64,000 bases of DNA from Aliirhizobium wenxiniae (GTDB taxonomy: Bacteria > Pseudomonadota > Alphaproteobacteria > Rhizobiales > Rhizobiaceae). A model generated the notes under the pieces. That model was given only the letters and a program-made list of their open reading frames with translations, was not told the DNA's origin and ran no database searches. Of this stretch, positions 55,076 to 64,000 are shown piece by piece (position 1 is the first letter of the stretch; each line of letters begins with the position of its first letter). Position numbers and translations under genes: made by a program. The stretch covers positions 806,001 through 870,000 of the forward strand of contig NZ_JACHEG010000002.1 of NCBI RefSeq assembly GCF_014201355.1. Direction: 5' to 3'.

Positions 55076-55972
55076 ATGCTCACACTTCGCCAGATGCGCT
55101 ATTTCGAGGCGCTTGCTGCCACGCGGCATTTCGGCAAGGCGGCGGCGATGGTGCATGTCAGCCAGCCGGCGCTTTCAACCCAGATCATGGAAATGGAAGA
55201 TCATCTGGGCGCGCAACTGGTGGAGCGCAATCGCGCCGGCGTGCTTTTGACCGCCAAGGGTGAGGCTGTGCTGGCACGCATCCGTGTCATCCTTGGCGCC
55301 GTCGACGAGCTGGAAGAAACAGCGCGACGCAAGAGCGGTGTCCTGGCCGGGCCGATCCGCATCGGCATCATTCCAACGGTCGCGCCCTATCTGGTGCCGA
55401 AACTGATCCCTCATCTGCGTCAAGCCTACCCGGAAATCGAGATCGAGCTGAAGGAGACGGTGACCGACCGGCTCGTTGCCGAACTTCTCGACGGGCGTCT
55501 AGATGCTGTGATCGCGGCGCTGCCCGTGGAAGCAGAGACACTTGAGGTCAGGCCCTTGTTCGCCGACCGGTTCTTCATGGCGATGGCGAAGAACGACCGG
55601 GAGGTGCTGACCTCGCCGATGACGGAAAATCAGGTGGATGCCGACCGGCTGCTGTTGCTTGAAGAAGGGCACTGCCTGCGCGACCAGGCGCTTGCAGTCT
55701 GCAGTGCCGCAGGCAAAAGGAGCCTCGTCAATTTCGGCGCAACCTCAATGTCGACGCTGCTGCAGATGGTATCCCACGACATGGGAATGACGTTGATCCC
55801 CGAAATGGCGCTTGCCTCGGAAACCGCCCGAAACAACCTGATAATCGTGCCGTTTGCCGATCCCGCTCCGTCTCGCGAGATCGGATTGATATGGCGAAAA
55901 TCCAGCGGGCGTTCAGAGGACATGTCTGCCCTGGCGGCAGCGATTATCGAGACAGCCCCGAAGCAGAAATGA
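55076..55972 (+). CDS. oxyR: Hydrogen-peroxide regulator OxyR
   Basis: 298 residues, LysR family. The N-terminal HTH (MLTLRQMRYFEALAATRHFG) is followed by a regulatory domain whose redox pair lies in LLLLEEGHCLRDQALAVC: Cys200 and Cys209, at the positions of E. coli Cys199/Cys208. It senses peroxide through a disulfide and activates catalase and related genes. No katG or ahp gene lies next to it in this window. The ATG at 55076 (MLTLRQM) was used rather than an extension to 55034. Confidence 0.92.
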   Translation: MLTLRQMRYFEALAATRHFGKAAAMVHVSQPALSTQIMEMEDHLGAQLVERNRAGVLLTAKGEAVLARIRVILGAVDELEETARRKSGVLAGPIRIGIIPTVAPYLVPKLIPHLRQAYPEIEIELKETVTDRLVAELLDGRLDAVIAALPVEAETLEVRPLFADRFFMAMAKNDREVLTSPMTENQVDADRLLLLEEGHCLRDQALAVCSAAGKRSLVNFGATSMSTLLQMVSHDMGMTLIPEMALASETARNNLIIVPFADPAPSREIGLIWRKSSGRSEDMSALAAAIIETAPKQK

Positions 55973-56004
55973 GGGGCGCTGAGCACCCCTCACCCGATAC
56001 TGGA

Positions 56005-57033
56005 TCAGGCCGCGAGGTCTAGGACGATACGGCCGTCGATCTTGCCCTCTTCCATGCGGTGGAAAATGGCATTTATATTTTCCAGCTTGTCCCAGGAGAA
56101 AGTCGCGGCAACCTTGCCTTCCCCAGCGAAGACCAGCGATTCCTCAAGATCCTGACGGGTGCCGACAATGGAGCCGCGCACAGTGATGCGCTTCAGAACC
56201 GTATCGAACACCGGCAGCGATATATAACCCGGTGACAGGCCGACCAGCGCCATCGTGCCCCTGGAGCGCAGGAATCCGTAGGCCTGCTCCATCGCCTTGG
56301 GCGAAACGGCGGTAACCAGCGCGCCATGCACGCCGCCGGTCGCCTTCTGCACCTGCTCGATGGCATCGGCATCGCGGCCATTGACTGTGATGTCTGCGCC
56401 AAGCTTTTTCGCCAGATCCAGCTTTTCATCAAAAATATCGGCGGCCACAACATGCATTCCCATGGCCTTGGCATATTGAACCGCCATATGGCCGAGGCCG
56501 CCGACGCCGGAGATGACCACCCATTCGCCGGGCCGGACCTCAGTTTCCTTCAGCCCCTTATAGACGGTGACGCCGGCGCAGAGCACGGGAGCGGCTGCGC
56601 CGAATTCGAGATTATCCGGCAGGCGGCCACAGAAATCCGGATCGGCCAGACCATATTGCGCAAACGTGCCGTTGACGGAATAACCGGTATTCTGCTGGCT
56701 GCCGCAGAGCGTTTCCCAGCCGGTGCGGCAAGGCGAGCATGCGCCGCAGGCGGTGTGTAACCACGGCACGCCGACGCGATCGCCTTCCTTGATACGGGAG
56801 ACGCCGGCACCGAGTTTGGCGACATAGCCGACGCCCTCATGGCCGGGAATGAAGGGGGGATTGGGCTTTACCGGCCAATCGCCATTGGCGGCATGAAGAT
56901 CGGTGTGGCAGACACCTGTTGCTTCGTATTTTATCAGGACCTGACCCGGGCCTGGATCGGGGATCGCCACTTCCTCGATGACGAGCGGCTTTCCGAATGC
57001 ACGTACGACGGCGGCCTTCATTGTTGATGCCAT
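56005..57033 (-). CDS. Zinc-dependent alcohol dehydrogenase (AdhP-type)
   Basis: 342 residues of the medium-chain dehydrogenase family. The catalytic zinc site is GVCHTDLH with GHEGVGYV; the structural zinc site is CGACSPCRTGWETLC, and GVGGLGHMAVQYAK is the NAD-binding site. It oxidises primary alcohols to aldehydes with NAD+. GAGGAGG precedes the ATG at 57033; the upstream open frame to 57114 is not needed. It lies opposite oxyR (stops converge). Confidence 0.93.
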   Translation of the reverse strand: MASTMKAAVVRAFGKPLVIEEVAIPDPGPGQVLIKYEATGVCHTDLHAANGDWPVKPNPPFIPGHEGVGYVAKLGAGVSRIKEGDRVGVPWLHTACGACSPCRTGWETLCGSQQNTGYSVNGTFAQYGLADPDFCGRLPDNLEFGAAAPVLCAGVTVYKGLKETEVRPGEWVVISGVGGLGHMAVQYAKAMGMHVVAADIFDEKLDLAKKLGADITVNGRDADAIEQVQKATGGVHGALVTAVSPKAMEQAYGFLRSRGTMALVGLSPGYISLPVFDTVLKRITVRGSIVGTRQDLEESLVFAGEGKVAATFSWDKLENINAIFHRMEEGKIDGRIVLDLAA

Positions 57034-57188
57034 TTCATCCTCCTCACAAGCGATGACATTCGGCTGAGCGCTTGCTCGCCGCGACCGTGGAGAGAAAAGA
57101 AGCCGAACTGACACATGTCAACGTCGGCGGGTTTGCCGCCGCCGCTTCTGTCGCAAGGCTGCTACACTTGTGTGTGGCAAGATTGGTG

Positions 57189-58067
57189 TCAGGCGAGATA
57201 CTTCCTGAAGAAGCCGGTCGTTCGGCTCCAGGCGAGATCTGCGGCTGCCTTGTCATAACGGGCGGCCGAAGTGTCGTTGTTGAAGGCGTGGTTGACACCC
57301 TCATAGACGAAGATCTCGAAGCTCTTGCCGTTCTTTTCCAGCGCCTCGCGATAAGCGGGGATGCCGGGATTGATGCGCTCGTCGAGCCCCCCGTAATGCA
57401 GCATCAGCGGCGCCTTGATTTTTGGGACGTCGGCGGCCGGCGGCTGCTGGCCGTAATAGGCAACGCCGGCATTCAGGTCCGGCGAGTTGACCGCCATGCG
57501 GTTGACGAGACCACCGCCCCAGCAGAAGCCGACAGCGCCGACCTTGCCGTTGGCGCCTTCATGTTTCGAAAGCCAGACACGTGCCGCTTCGCCATCGGCC
57601 GCAGTCTGTGCAGGATCAAGCGTCGAAAACATTTCGCGCGCCTTGTCCTCATCCATGGGCGTTCCGCCGAGCGGAGAGAGGAAATCCACGGCGAGCGCGT
57701 TGAAGCCTTCCAACGCCGCGCGGCGGGAGACATCGCGGATATGTTCGTTGAGTCCGCGATTTTCGTGAATGACGATGATGGAGCCGAGCGGGGCGGTCGC
57801 CGACTTCGGACTGGCCCAATAGGCCTTCATCTCGCCGGTCGAACCGGGAAAGGTCACGTCCTGCGTCATCAGCCGATCGTCGCTTGGCTCGACGATCGCA
57901 GCGCGGGCGCCGTTGGCGGCGAGCATGGGGGCGATCGCTGCCGCTGCGGCGCCGGATCCGGCGAGTGCCGTCAGCCTCTCCATGAACCTGCGACGATCGA
58001 GATGGAGATGCGTGTATTCGTCATAGGCGTTGATCATCGCCTGGGTGACTTTGGGCTCCTTGTCCAT
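57189..58067 (-). CDS. Tat-exported dienelactone-hydrolase-family protein
   Basis: 292 residues. Near residue 25 lies a twin-arginine-type signal (DRRRFMERLTALAGSGAAAA, then APMLAANGARA). The mature domain is alpha/beta-hydrolase: nucleophile Cys in GFCWGGG (as in DLH proteins), IHENRGL in the oxyanion region, and NHAFNND providing His. Substrate is unknown. It is 155 bp upstream of the alcohol dehydrogenase on the same strand, and may be co-transcribed with it. Confidence 0.85.
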   Translation of the reverse strand: MDKEPKVTQAMINAYDEYTHLHLDRRRFMERLTALAGSGAAAAAIAPMLAANGARAAIVEPSDDRLMTQDVTFPGSTGEMKAYWASPKSATAPLGSIIVIHENRGLNEHIRDVSRRAALEGFNALAVDFLSPLGGTPMDEDKAREMFSTLDPAQTAADGEAARVWLSKHEGANGKVGAVGFCWGGGLVNRMAVNSPDLNAGVAYYGQQPPAADVPKIKAPLMLHYGGLDERINPGIPAYREALEKNGKSFEIFVYEGVNHAFNNDTSAARYDKAAADLAWSRTTGFFRKYLA

Positions 58068-58192
58068 ATTGCCTGCTCCTCTCGCTACAGGCGAAAGAAG
58101 GTAGGGCAGCAGCCGGACAAGGCGATGAAGCGCGGAAGAGCCGCGCTACACTTATGCGTGACAAAAGATGGGTGCGTGAGAGCGGAAAGGTC

Positions 58193-58615
58193 TCAGGAGG
58201 TGGCGAGCCAGATTGCCAGCCAGCCCCACATCAGCACTGTCGCCATGAAGCCGAGCATGAACAGCGGGCGGCGCAGAAGCAACCGGTTGCTGGTGATGTG
58301 CACATAGGAATGCGCGTAACGCGAAATAACGAAGATCCAGGCTAGCGCGATGGTTATGATGTTGTCGGCATTGCAGATGAAGATCGCCAGCACGCCGGCG
58401 TGGAAAAGCATCGGCAGCTCGAACTGGTTCTTCAGGTTGTTATGGACCAGCAGGCTTTCGGCCGGTTCGGAGAGATTTTCCTTGAACTGGCGGATATCTA
58501 CGCTGCCGGAGCTGACGGCTGCGCCGCGGCGCATCGACAGCAGGTAATAGAGGATGAAGACCAGAAAGGCGTGGGCGATCATCGGCCAGAACATGGCGGT
58601 CGTGTCGGTCATCAT
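58193..58615 (-). CDS. MAPEG family membrane protein
   Basis: 140 residues with four membrane helices: IAHAFLVFILYYLLSM, ELPMLFHAGVLAIFICNADN, IITIALAWIFVISRYAHSYV and PLFMLGFMATVLMWGWLAIW. This matches MAPEG proteins (microsomal glutathione-transferase-like). Bacterial members may act in glutathione-dependent detoxification; the presence of gshA is suggestive only. Start is ATG 58615 or 58612. It is 125 bp upstream of the hydrolase gene and downstream of guaB. Confidence 0.88.
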   Translation of the reverse strand: MMTDTTAMFWPMIAHAFLVFILYYLLSMRRGAAVSSGSVDIRQFKENLSEPAESLLVHNNLKNQFELPMLFHAGVLAIFICNADNIITIALAWIFVISRYAHSYVHITSNRLLLRRPLFMLGFMATVLMWGWLAIWLATS

Positions 58616-58654
58616 CGGGTAATACTCCTACAACGTTTCCGACCTTCTGGCACG

Positions 58655-58683
58655 AAAACGGGCCGGGTTGAATGCCCGGCCCG
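58655..58683 (-). terminator. Rho-independent terminator of guaB
   Basis: On the minus strand CGGGCCGGG and CCCGGCCCG form a 9-bp stem with a 7-base loop, then TTTTC. It lies 32 bp after the guaB stop. Confidence 0.8.
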
Positions 58684-58714
58684 CTTGAAATCGGTGGAGA
58701 GTTTCCCGTCAGAC

Positions 58715-60259
<1,545 letters not shown>

Positions 60260-60335
60260 TCATCCGGTTGCTTCTGCATGAAATACATGGAAGTTGGCGA
60301 GGGCTGGTAACACGTTAATGACAGTTAGGGAATAG

Positions 60336-60366
60336 AAAAAACCCGGGAGGCAGCCCACCCGGGTTT
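60336..60366 (-). terminator. Rho-independent terminator of the MBL-fold gene
   Basis: On the minus strand AAACCCGGG and CCCGGGTTT form a 9-bp stem with a 10-base loop followed by T residues. It lies 31 bp after the stop at 60397. Confidence 0.85.
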
Positions 60367-60396
60367 GCATAGCTCATAAGCTATGTTCCGAAACGA

Positions 60397-61401
60397 TCAG
60401 ATATCGAACTGATAGCTCTTCGGCACGAAGCGGTAACCCGTCTCCTGCTTTTCGGCATAACCGACGGCCGGGAAAGGCATGTGGTAGCCGAGGAAGGCGA
60501 CCTTGTCGGTGGCGACCATGTCGAACACCTTCTTGCGCGTTGCGGCGGCGGCGGCCTTGTCCATATCGAACTTCACCTCCCAATCCGGGCGCTGCAGCGA
60601 CAGCACGAAATGGTTTGCCGTATCGGCGGTCAGGATCAGGCGCTTGCCGGCGGATTCGACGTTGAAGATCATGTGGCCCGGCGAGTGGCCGAAAGCCGCC
60701 ATGCTGGTGATGCCGGAGACGACATCTGCGCCATCACCGATGAAGGTGATCTTTTCGGCAAGCGGCTTGACGTTGGCGAGCACGCCCTTGTGGCCACCTT
60801 CGGCAGGTGTGCCGACACGCGCAGTATCGGTCCAGAAATCGTATTCCTTCTGGCCGACAACGTAACGGGCATTTTCGAAGGCCGGTTTTCCATCTTCCAT
60901 CAGGCCGCCGATATGATCGCCATGCAGATGGGTCAGAACGACGATGGTGACGTCCGCCGGCATGTAACCGGCAGCGGCCATGCCTTCGATCAGGCGGCCT
61001 GCACCCTGCGCACGACCGGACTGGCCGAAACCGGTGTCGAACAGGATAACGTCGGAACCGGTGTCGATCAGGGTCGGCGAGAAGCCGTTGACGAACTGGT
61101 CGGTCGGCAGGAAATTGTCGGACAGAAGCGCGCCGACGGTTTCAGCGGACTGGTTGGTGCCGAAGGTTTCGTTCGGGACGCCGGACGGGCGTGCGCCATC
61201 CTTGACGACAAGAACCTCGAAACTGCCTACCTTGAACTTATGAAGATCGGGCGGGGTAACTCGATCGATTGCCAAATTGCTGCTCGCTTTGCTGCTGTCC
61301 TGGGCGAAGGCCGCCCGGTTGCCGATGATTGCCGGTGCGCCGAGGACCGTGAAGCCCGCAGTGCCCAGCAAAGTTCTTCTTCCGATACCGTTTCCAGCCA
61401 T
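60397..61401 (-). CDS. Tat-exported MBL-fold metallohydrolase
   Basis: 334 residues. A twin-arginine signal (GIGRRTLLGTAGFTVLGAPA, cleavage after AFA) precedes a metallo-beta-lactamase fold with the zinc motif LTHLHGDHIGG and further ligands GHSPGH and D in LTADTAN. Substrate is unknown; family members include lactonases, thiol hydrolases and quorum-quenching enzymes. The ATG at 61401 follows GAGGGAA. It is divergent from a DHA2 exporter. Confidence 0.87.
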   Translation of the reverse strand: MAGNGIGRRTLLGTAGFTVLGAPAIIGNRAAFAQDSSKASSNLAIDRVTPPDLHKFKVGSFEVLVVKDGARPSGVPNETFGTNQSAETVGALLSDNFLPTDQFVNGFSPTLIDTGSDVILFDTGFGQSGRAQGAGRLIEGMAAAGYMPADVTIVVLTHLHGDHIGGLMEDGKPAFENARYVVGQKEYDFWTDTARVGTPAEGGHKGVLANVKPLAEKITFIGDGADVVSGITSMAAFGHSPGHMIFNVESAGKRLILTADTANHFVLSLQRPDWEVKFDMDKAAAAATRKKVFDMVATDKVAFLGYHMPFPAVGYAEKQETGYRFVPKSYQFDI

Positions 61402-61621
61402 ATCCCGTTCCCTCATGACGAATGATGTCGGCGCGAAGTTAGCGCGCCCGAGCGAAAAGTTGACGATGATCATGGCTCAAAATCGCGTTTTCACGCAGAC
61501 GTGACACCTAGCCCGATAGACGCGATGAACAAAAAGGCGCGGAACGTCCATTGGCAGAACGGATTTGGAGGTTTACAGGCCTCTTGTCCCTCGGGCCTGT
61601 CAGATAACGGCATCCGTCTCC

Positions 61622-63034
61622 ATGAATCGTATCATTCCACTCATCCTCGCTGTCGCCCTGTTCATGGAGAACATGGATTCGACTGTGATCGCCACCGCAC
61701 TTCCGACAATCGCCAACGATCTCGGCGTCAGCCCGATCACGCTCAAGCTGGCGCTAACCTCCTATATGGTGGCGCTTGCGATGTTCATCCCGATCAGCGG
61801 GTGGATGTCGGACCGGTTCGGCGCGAAGAAAGTGTTCCGGCTGGCGATCTGCGTTTTCATCATTGGATCGATCCTCTGCGCGATCTCCGATTCTGTCGTC
61901 CAGTTCGTCATGTCACGGTTTCTACAGGGCATGGGCGGGGCAATGATGACGCCGGTCGGGCGCCTGGTTCTCTTGCGCACAACCAAGCGCAGCGATCTCG
62001 TTTCCGCCATGGCGCTTTTGACCATACCGGCGCTTGTCGGGCCACTGACGGGGCCGCCGATCGGTGGCTTCATTACCACCTATTTTTCCTGGCACTGGAT
62101 CTTCATCATCAATGTCCCGATCGGGGTGATCGGGCTTTACCTCACCGGCAGATACCTGCCCGAAGTGCCGCCGATGGGAACCGCCAGGATGGACTGGACT
62201 GGCTTCCTGCTGACATCCGTCGCGGCCTCCGGCGTCGTCTTCGGGCTTTCGGTAATCGGCCTGCCGGCTCTGCCGCCCGCAGTCGGCATCAGTGCTACGC
62301 TTGCCGGCTTTGCCGCGTGCTTTCTTTATGTGCGTCATGCAAGGCTGCATCCTCACCCGATCCTGAACCTGAAGATTTTCAACGATCGGGCATTCAGGGC
62401 CTCGACAACGGGGGGCACGCTGTTTCGGATTGCCACCGGTGCTATCCCCTTTCTGATGCCGCTGATGTTGCAGCTCGGTTTCGGGCTCAATCCGTTCCAA
62501 TCCGGCCTTATCACTTTTTCAGGTGCGATCGGCGCGCTGACCGTGAAGTTCGTGGCACGGCGGGTATTTGCCGTCACCGGCTTCCGCACAGCGCTGATGG
62601 TCGCCGGCGTTCTCGGCGCGGCCATGACGGCGGTGAACGGGTTCTTCACGCCCGAGACGCCGCATATCTGGATCATCGGCGCGCTTCTGGCTGCAGGCCT
62701 GTTCCGCTCGCTGTTCTTTACCGGCGTCAACGCACTCGGTTATTCGGAGATTTCAGACGAACTGGCGAGCCAGGCGACTTCCATGGCATCCGCGCTGCAG
62801 CAGGTCAGCCTTGCGCTTGGCGTCGCCTTTGCCGCCTTCATCCTGGAGATGTCCTCGATGTTTTCAGGCAGCCATCTGCAGCTGGCAGATTTTCACCTTG
62901 CCTTCTTCATCGTGGCAGCGGTCTCGCTGTTTTCGATCATTCCGCTCATCAAGCTCGATCCGCTGACAGGGGCGGATGTTTCCGGCCACCGGGGCCGGCG
63001 ACCGGCTGACGCACAGCCGGAAGCGGGAGAATAA
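61622..63034 (+). CDS. DHA2-family MFS exporter
   Basis: 470 residues with about 14 membrane helices. Motifs: LFMENMDSTVIATALPTIAN (DHA2 signature), GWMSDRFGAKKVFRL (loop 2-3) and LQGMGGAMMTPVGRLVLLRT. Families with this layout export drugs or metabolites by proton antiport. The ATG at 61622 starts at the first helix; an upstream frame to 61565 is unnecessary. It is divergent from the MBL gene (220 bp). Confidence 0.9.
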   Translation: MNRIIPLILAVALFMENMDSTVIATALPTIANDLGVSPITLKLALTSYMVALAMFIPISGWMSDRFGAKKVFRLAICVFIIGSILCAISDSVVQFVMSRFLQGMGGAMMTPVGRLVLLRTTKRSDLVSAMALLTIPALVGPLTGPPIGGFITTYFSWHWIFIINVPIGVIGLYLTGRYLPEVPPMGTARMDWTGFLLTSVAASGVVFGLSVIGLPALPPAVGISATLAGFAACFLYVRHARLHPHPILNLKIFNDRAFRASTTGGTLFRIATGAIPFLMPLMLQLGFGLNPFQSGLITFSGAIGALTVKFVARRVFAVTGFRTALMVAGVLGAAMTAVNGFFTPETPHIWIIGALLAAGLFRSLFFTGVNALGYSEISDELASQATSMASALQQVSLALGVAFAAFILEMSSMFSGSHLQLADFHLAFFIVAAVSLFSIIPLIKLDPLTGADVSGHRGRRPADAQPEAGE

Positions 63035-63037
63035 GGA

Positions 63038-63778
63038 TCAGTCGTCAGACGTCTCGGAAACGACTTCGGCGTCGGCATCCTCTGCCCTGCGACCTTTGAA
63101 GTGCTTGGCAAGCAGGAACATCTCGACCGATTCCTGACGCGAGGACGCGGGCTTTACATGGATGACCTGCTTGAAGTTCTTCTTCAGGAGATCCAGCAGA
63201 TCCTTTTCCGTGCCGCCCTGGAAGGTTTTGGCCAGGAAGTGGCCGCCTTCGGCCAGAACCTCGATGGCGAAATGCGCCGCGACTTCGCACAAATGCATGG
63301 TGCGCAGGTGGTCGGTCCGGTGATGGCCGGTCGTCGGCGCCGCCATGTCGGAAAGCACGAGGTTCGGCACTCCGCCGATCGCTTCCTTCAGAAGCGCAGG
63401 CGCGCTGTCATCAAGAAAGTCGAGCTGCAGGATTTTTACACCCGGCAAGGGATCGACCTCGAGGAAGTCGATGGCTGCGACACGCGGATCCTCGTCCGTC
63501 GAGTTCGTCACCTTGGCGGCAATCTGCGACCAGCTGCCAGGTGCTGCGCCCAAATCGATGATGCGACGGGCGCCTTTCAGGATCTGGTGCTTTTCATCGA
63601 TCTCGAGCAGCTTGAAGGCTGCGCGGGCGCGATACCCCTCGAGCTTTGCCCGTTGGACGTAAGGATCGTTGATGTGGCGCTCCAGCCAGCGGCGTGAAGA
63701 CGCCTTCAGCTTGCCCTTCTTGACCTTCTGGCCGAGCTTTCGCCCTGTTCTGTTTATTCCGACCGGTGTCTTCGTCAT
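63038..63778 (-). CDS. rlmE: 23S rRNA (uridine(2552)-2'-O)-methyltransferase RlmE (FtsJ)
   Basis: 246 residues. It methylates U2552 of 23S rRNA late in 50S assembly. Basic N-terminus ([20 protein letters not shown]), then [17 protein letters not shown] site [15 protein letters not shown], and [19 protein letters not shown] as family landmarks. It is 3 bp from the DHA2 stop, convergent. Its start overlaps the ppx stop by 4 bp, a usual rhizobial pair. Confidence 0.95.
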   Translation of the reverse strand: MTKTPVGINRTGRKLGQKVKKGKLKASSRRWLERHINDPYVQRAKLEGYRARAAFKLLEIDEKHQILKGARRIIDLGAAPGSWSQIAAKVTNSTDEDPRVAAIDFLEVDPLPGVKILQLDFLDDSAPALLKEAIGGVPNLVLSDMAAPTTGHHRTDHLRTMHLCEVAAHFAIEVLAEGGHFLAKTFQGGTEKDLLDLLKKNFKQVIHVKPASSRQESVEMFLLAKHFKGRRAEDADAEVVSETSDD

Positions 63779-64000
63779 CGCCGTCTCAAAACCTCTCCGG
63801 AACCTGTCGAGCCCGATCTCCTCGAGCGAATGCGCCGCCAGACGCCATCATCGGCCATCATATCGGTCAAAAGCCCTTCGCGCAGCCCGCGATCGGCAAC
63901 CCGCATCCTGGGACTTGGCCAACGGCGGCGGATCGCCTCCAGAATGGCGCAGCCGGCGAGCACCAGATCAGCCCGATCGGGGCCAATGCACGGATTGGCA
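63775..64000 (-). CDS. ppx: Ppx/GppA phosphatase, C-terminal end (5' part beyond window)
   Basis: The visible 74 residues read [40 protein letters not shown] then EGLLTDMM, which is the C-terminal part of Ppx/GppA exopolyphosphatase/guanosine-pentaphosphatase proteins ([12 protein letters not shown] is a family signature). The frame continues past the window edge. It overlaps rlmE by 4 bp, so the pair is co-transcribed. Confidence 0.85.
   Translation of the reverse strand, partial: ANPCIGPDRADLVLAGCAILEAIRRRWPSPRMRVADRGLREGLLTDMMADDGVWRRIRSRRSGSTGSGEVLRRR

Overview
The window is a stretch of alphaproteobacterial chromosome, most likely Rhizobiaceae (Rhizobium/Agrobacterium/Neorhizobium group). 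The evidence is GC-rich codon use, short-form HisG with HisZ beside HisS, a groESL operon with a perfect CIRCE, many Rhizobiales-typical small families (DUF2093, DUF4170, DUF1127, DUF1902), a glcDEF operon interrupted by a rhizobial-type intergenic mosaic repeat, and a LpxQ-like (lipid A oxidase) barrel. It is a dense housekeeping region. I see no tRNA or rRNA genes, CRISPR, prophage or intact insertion sequence. The species cannot be fixed from the sequence alone.

Layout. 1-8.5 kb: a truncated PAS-like sensor, mutL, DUF2093, then a leftward envelope cluster pmbA / 3'-nucleotidase-like cysQ / DUF4170 / kdtA / HAD phosphatase / lpxK. 8.6-14.6 kb: a CPA2 K+/H+ antiporter, the leftward operon rluB-rsmD-patatin, and divergent tadA. 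14.6-22.7 kb: a lipoprotein, ileS, a HicBA-like toxin-antitoxin pair, the TIGR01459 phosphatase-ribF-BrnA-like set, and chrA. 22.9-25 kb: groESL with CIRCE and a heat-shock-like promoter. 25-32.8 kb: a divergent MFS/TetR pair, a small membrane protein, an FtsI-like penicillin-binding protein, a chemoreceptor, a LysE exporter and a small secreted protein.

33-43.5 kb: DoxX, the coupled set hisS-hisZ-hisG-methyltransferase, an orphan RelB-like antitoxin, an unknown gene, a putative copper pair (Cys/His/Met-rich secreted protein and DUF305), a HAD hydrolase, tag, and two tandem L,D-transpeptidases. 43.4-51.8 kb: the LpxQ-like barrel, glcDEF, a NUDIX hydrolase, a Pit-type phosphate transporter and rsmE. 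51.9-58.6 kb: a redox group with gshA, DUF1127 divergent from a LysR, oxyR, a zinc alcohol dehydrogenase, a Tat-exported dienelactone-hydrolase-like protein and a MAPEG protein. 58.7-64 kb: guaB, a Tat-exported MBL-fold hydrolase, a DHA2-type MFS exporter, rlmE and the end of ppx/gppA.

Several genes work together. KdtA and LpxK make the Kdo2-lipid A core and the LpxQ-like barrel may modify it. The two L,D-transpeptidases and the FtsI-like PBP act on peptidoglycan. MutL carries the endonuclease motif of MutH-independent mismatch repair. GshA, OxyR, AdhP-like, MAPEG and DoxX suggest a stress/redox neighbourhood.

No dramatic new system stands out. The best leads are the HAD phosphatase embedded in kdtA-lpxK, the BrnA-like regulator fused into the ribF operon, the methyltransferase coupled to hisG, the unknown gene at 38282-39034, the copper-like pair, the FtsI-like PBP with an upstream CtrA-type octamer, and the mosaic repeat inside glcDEF.
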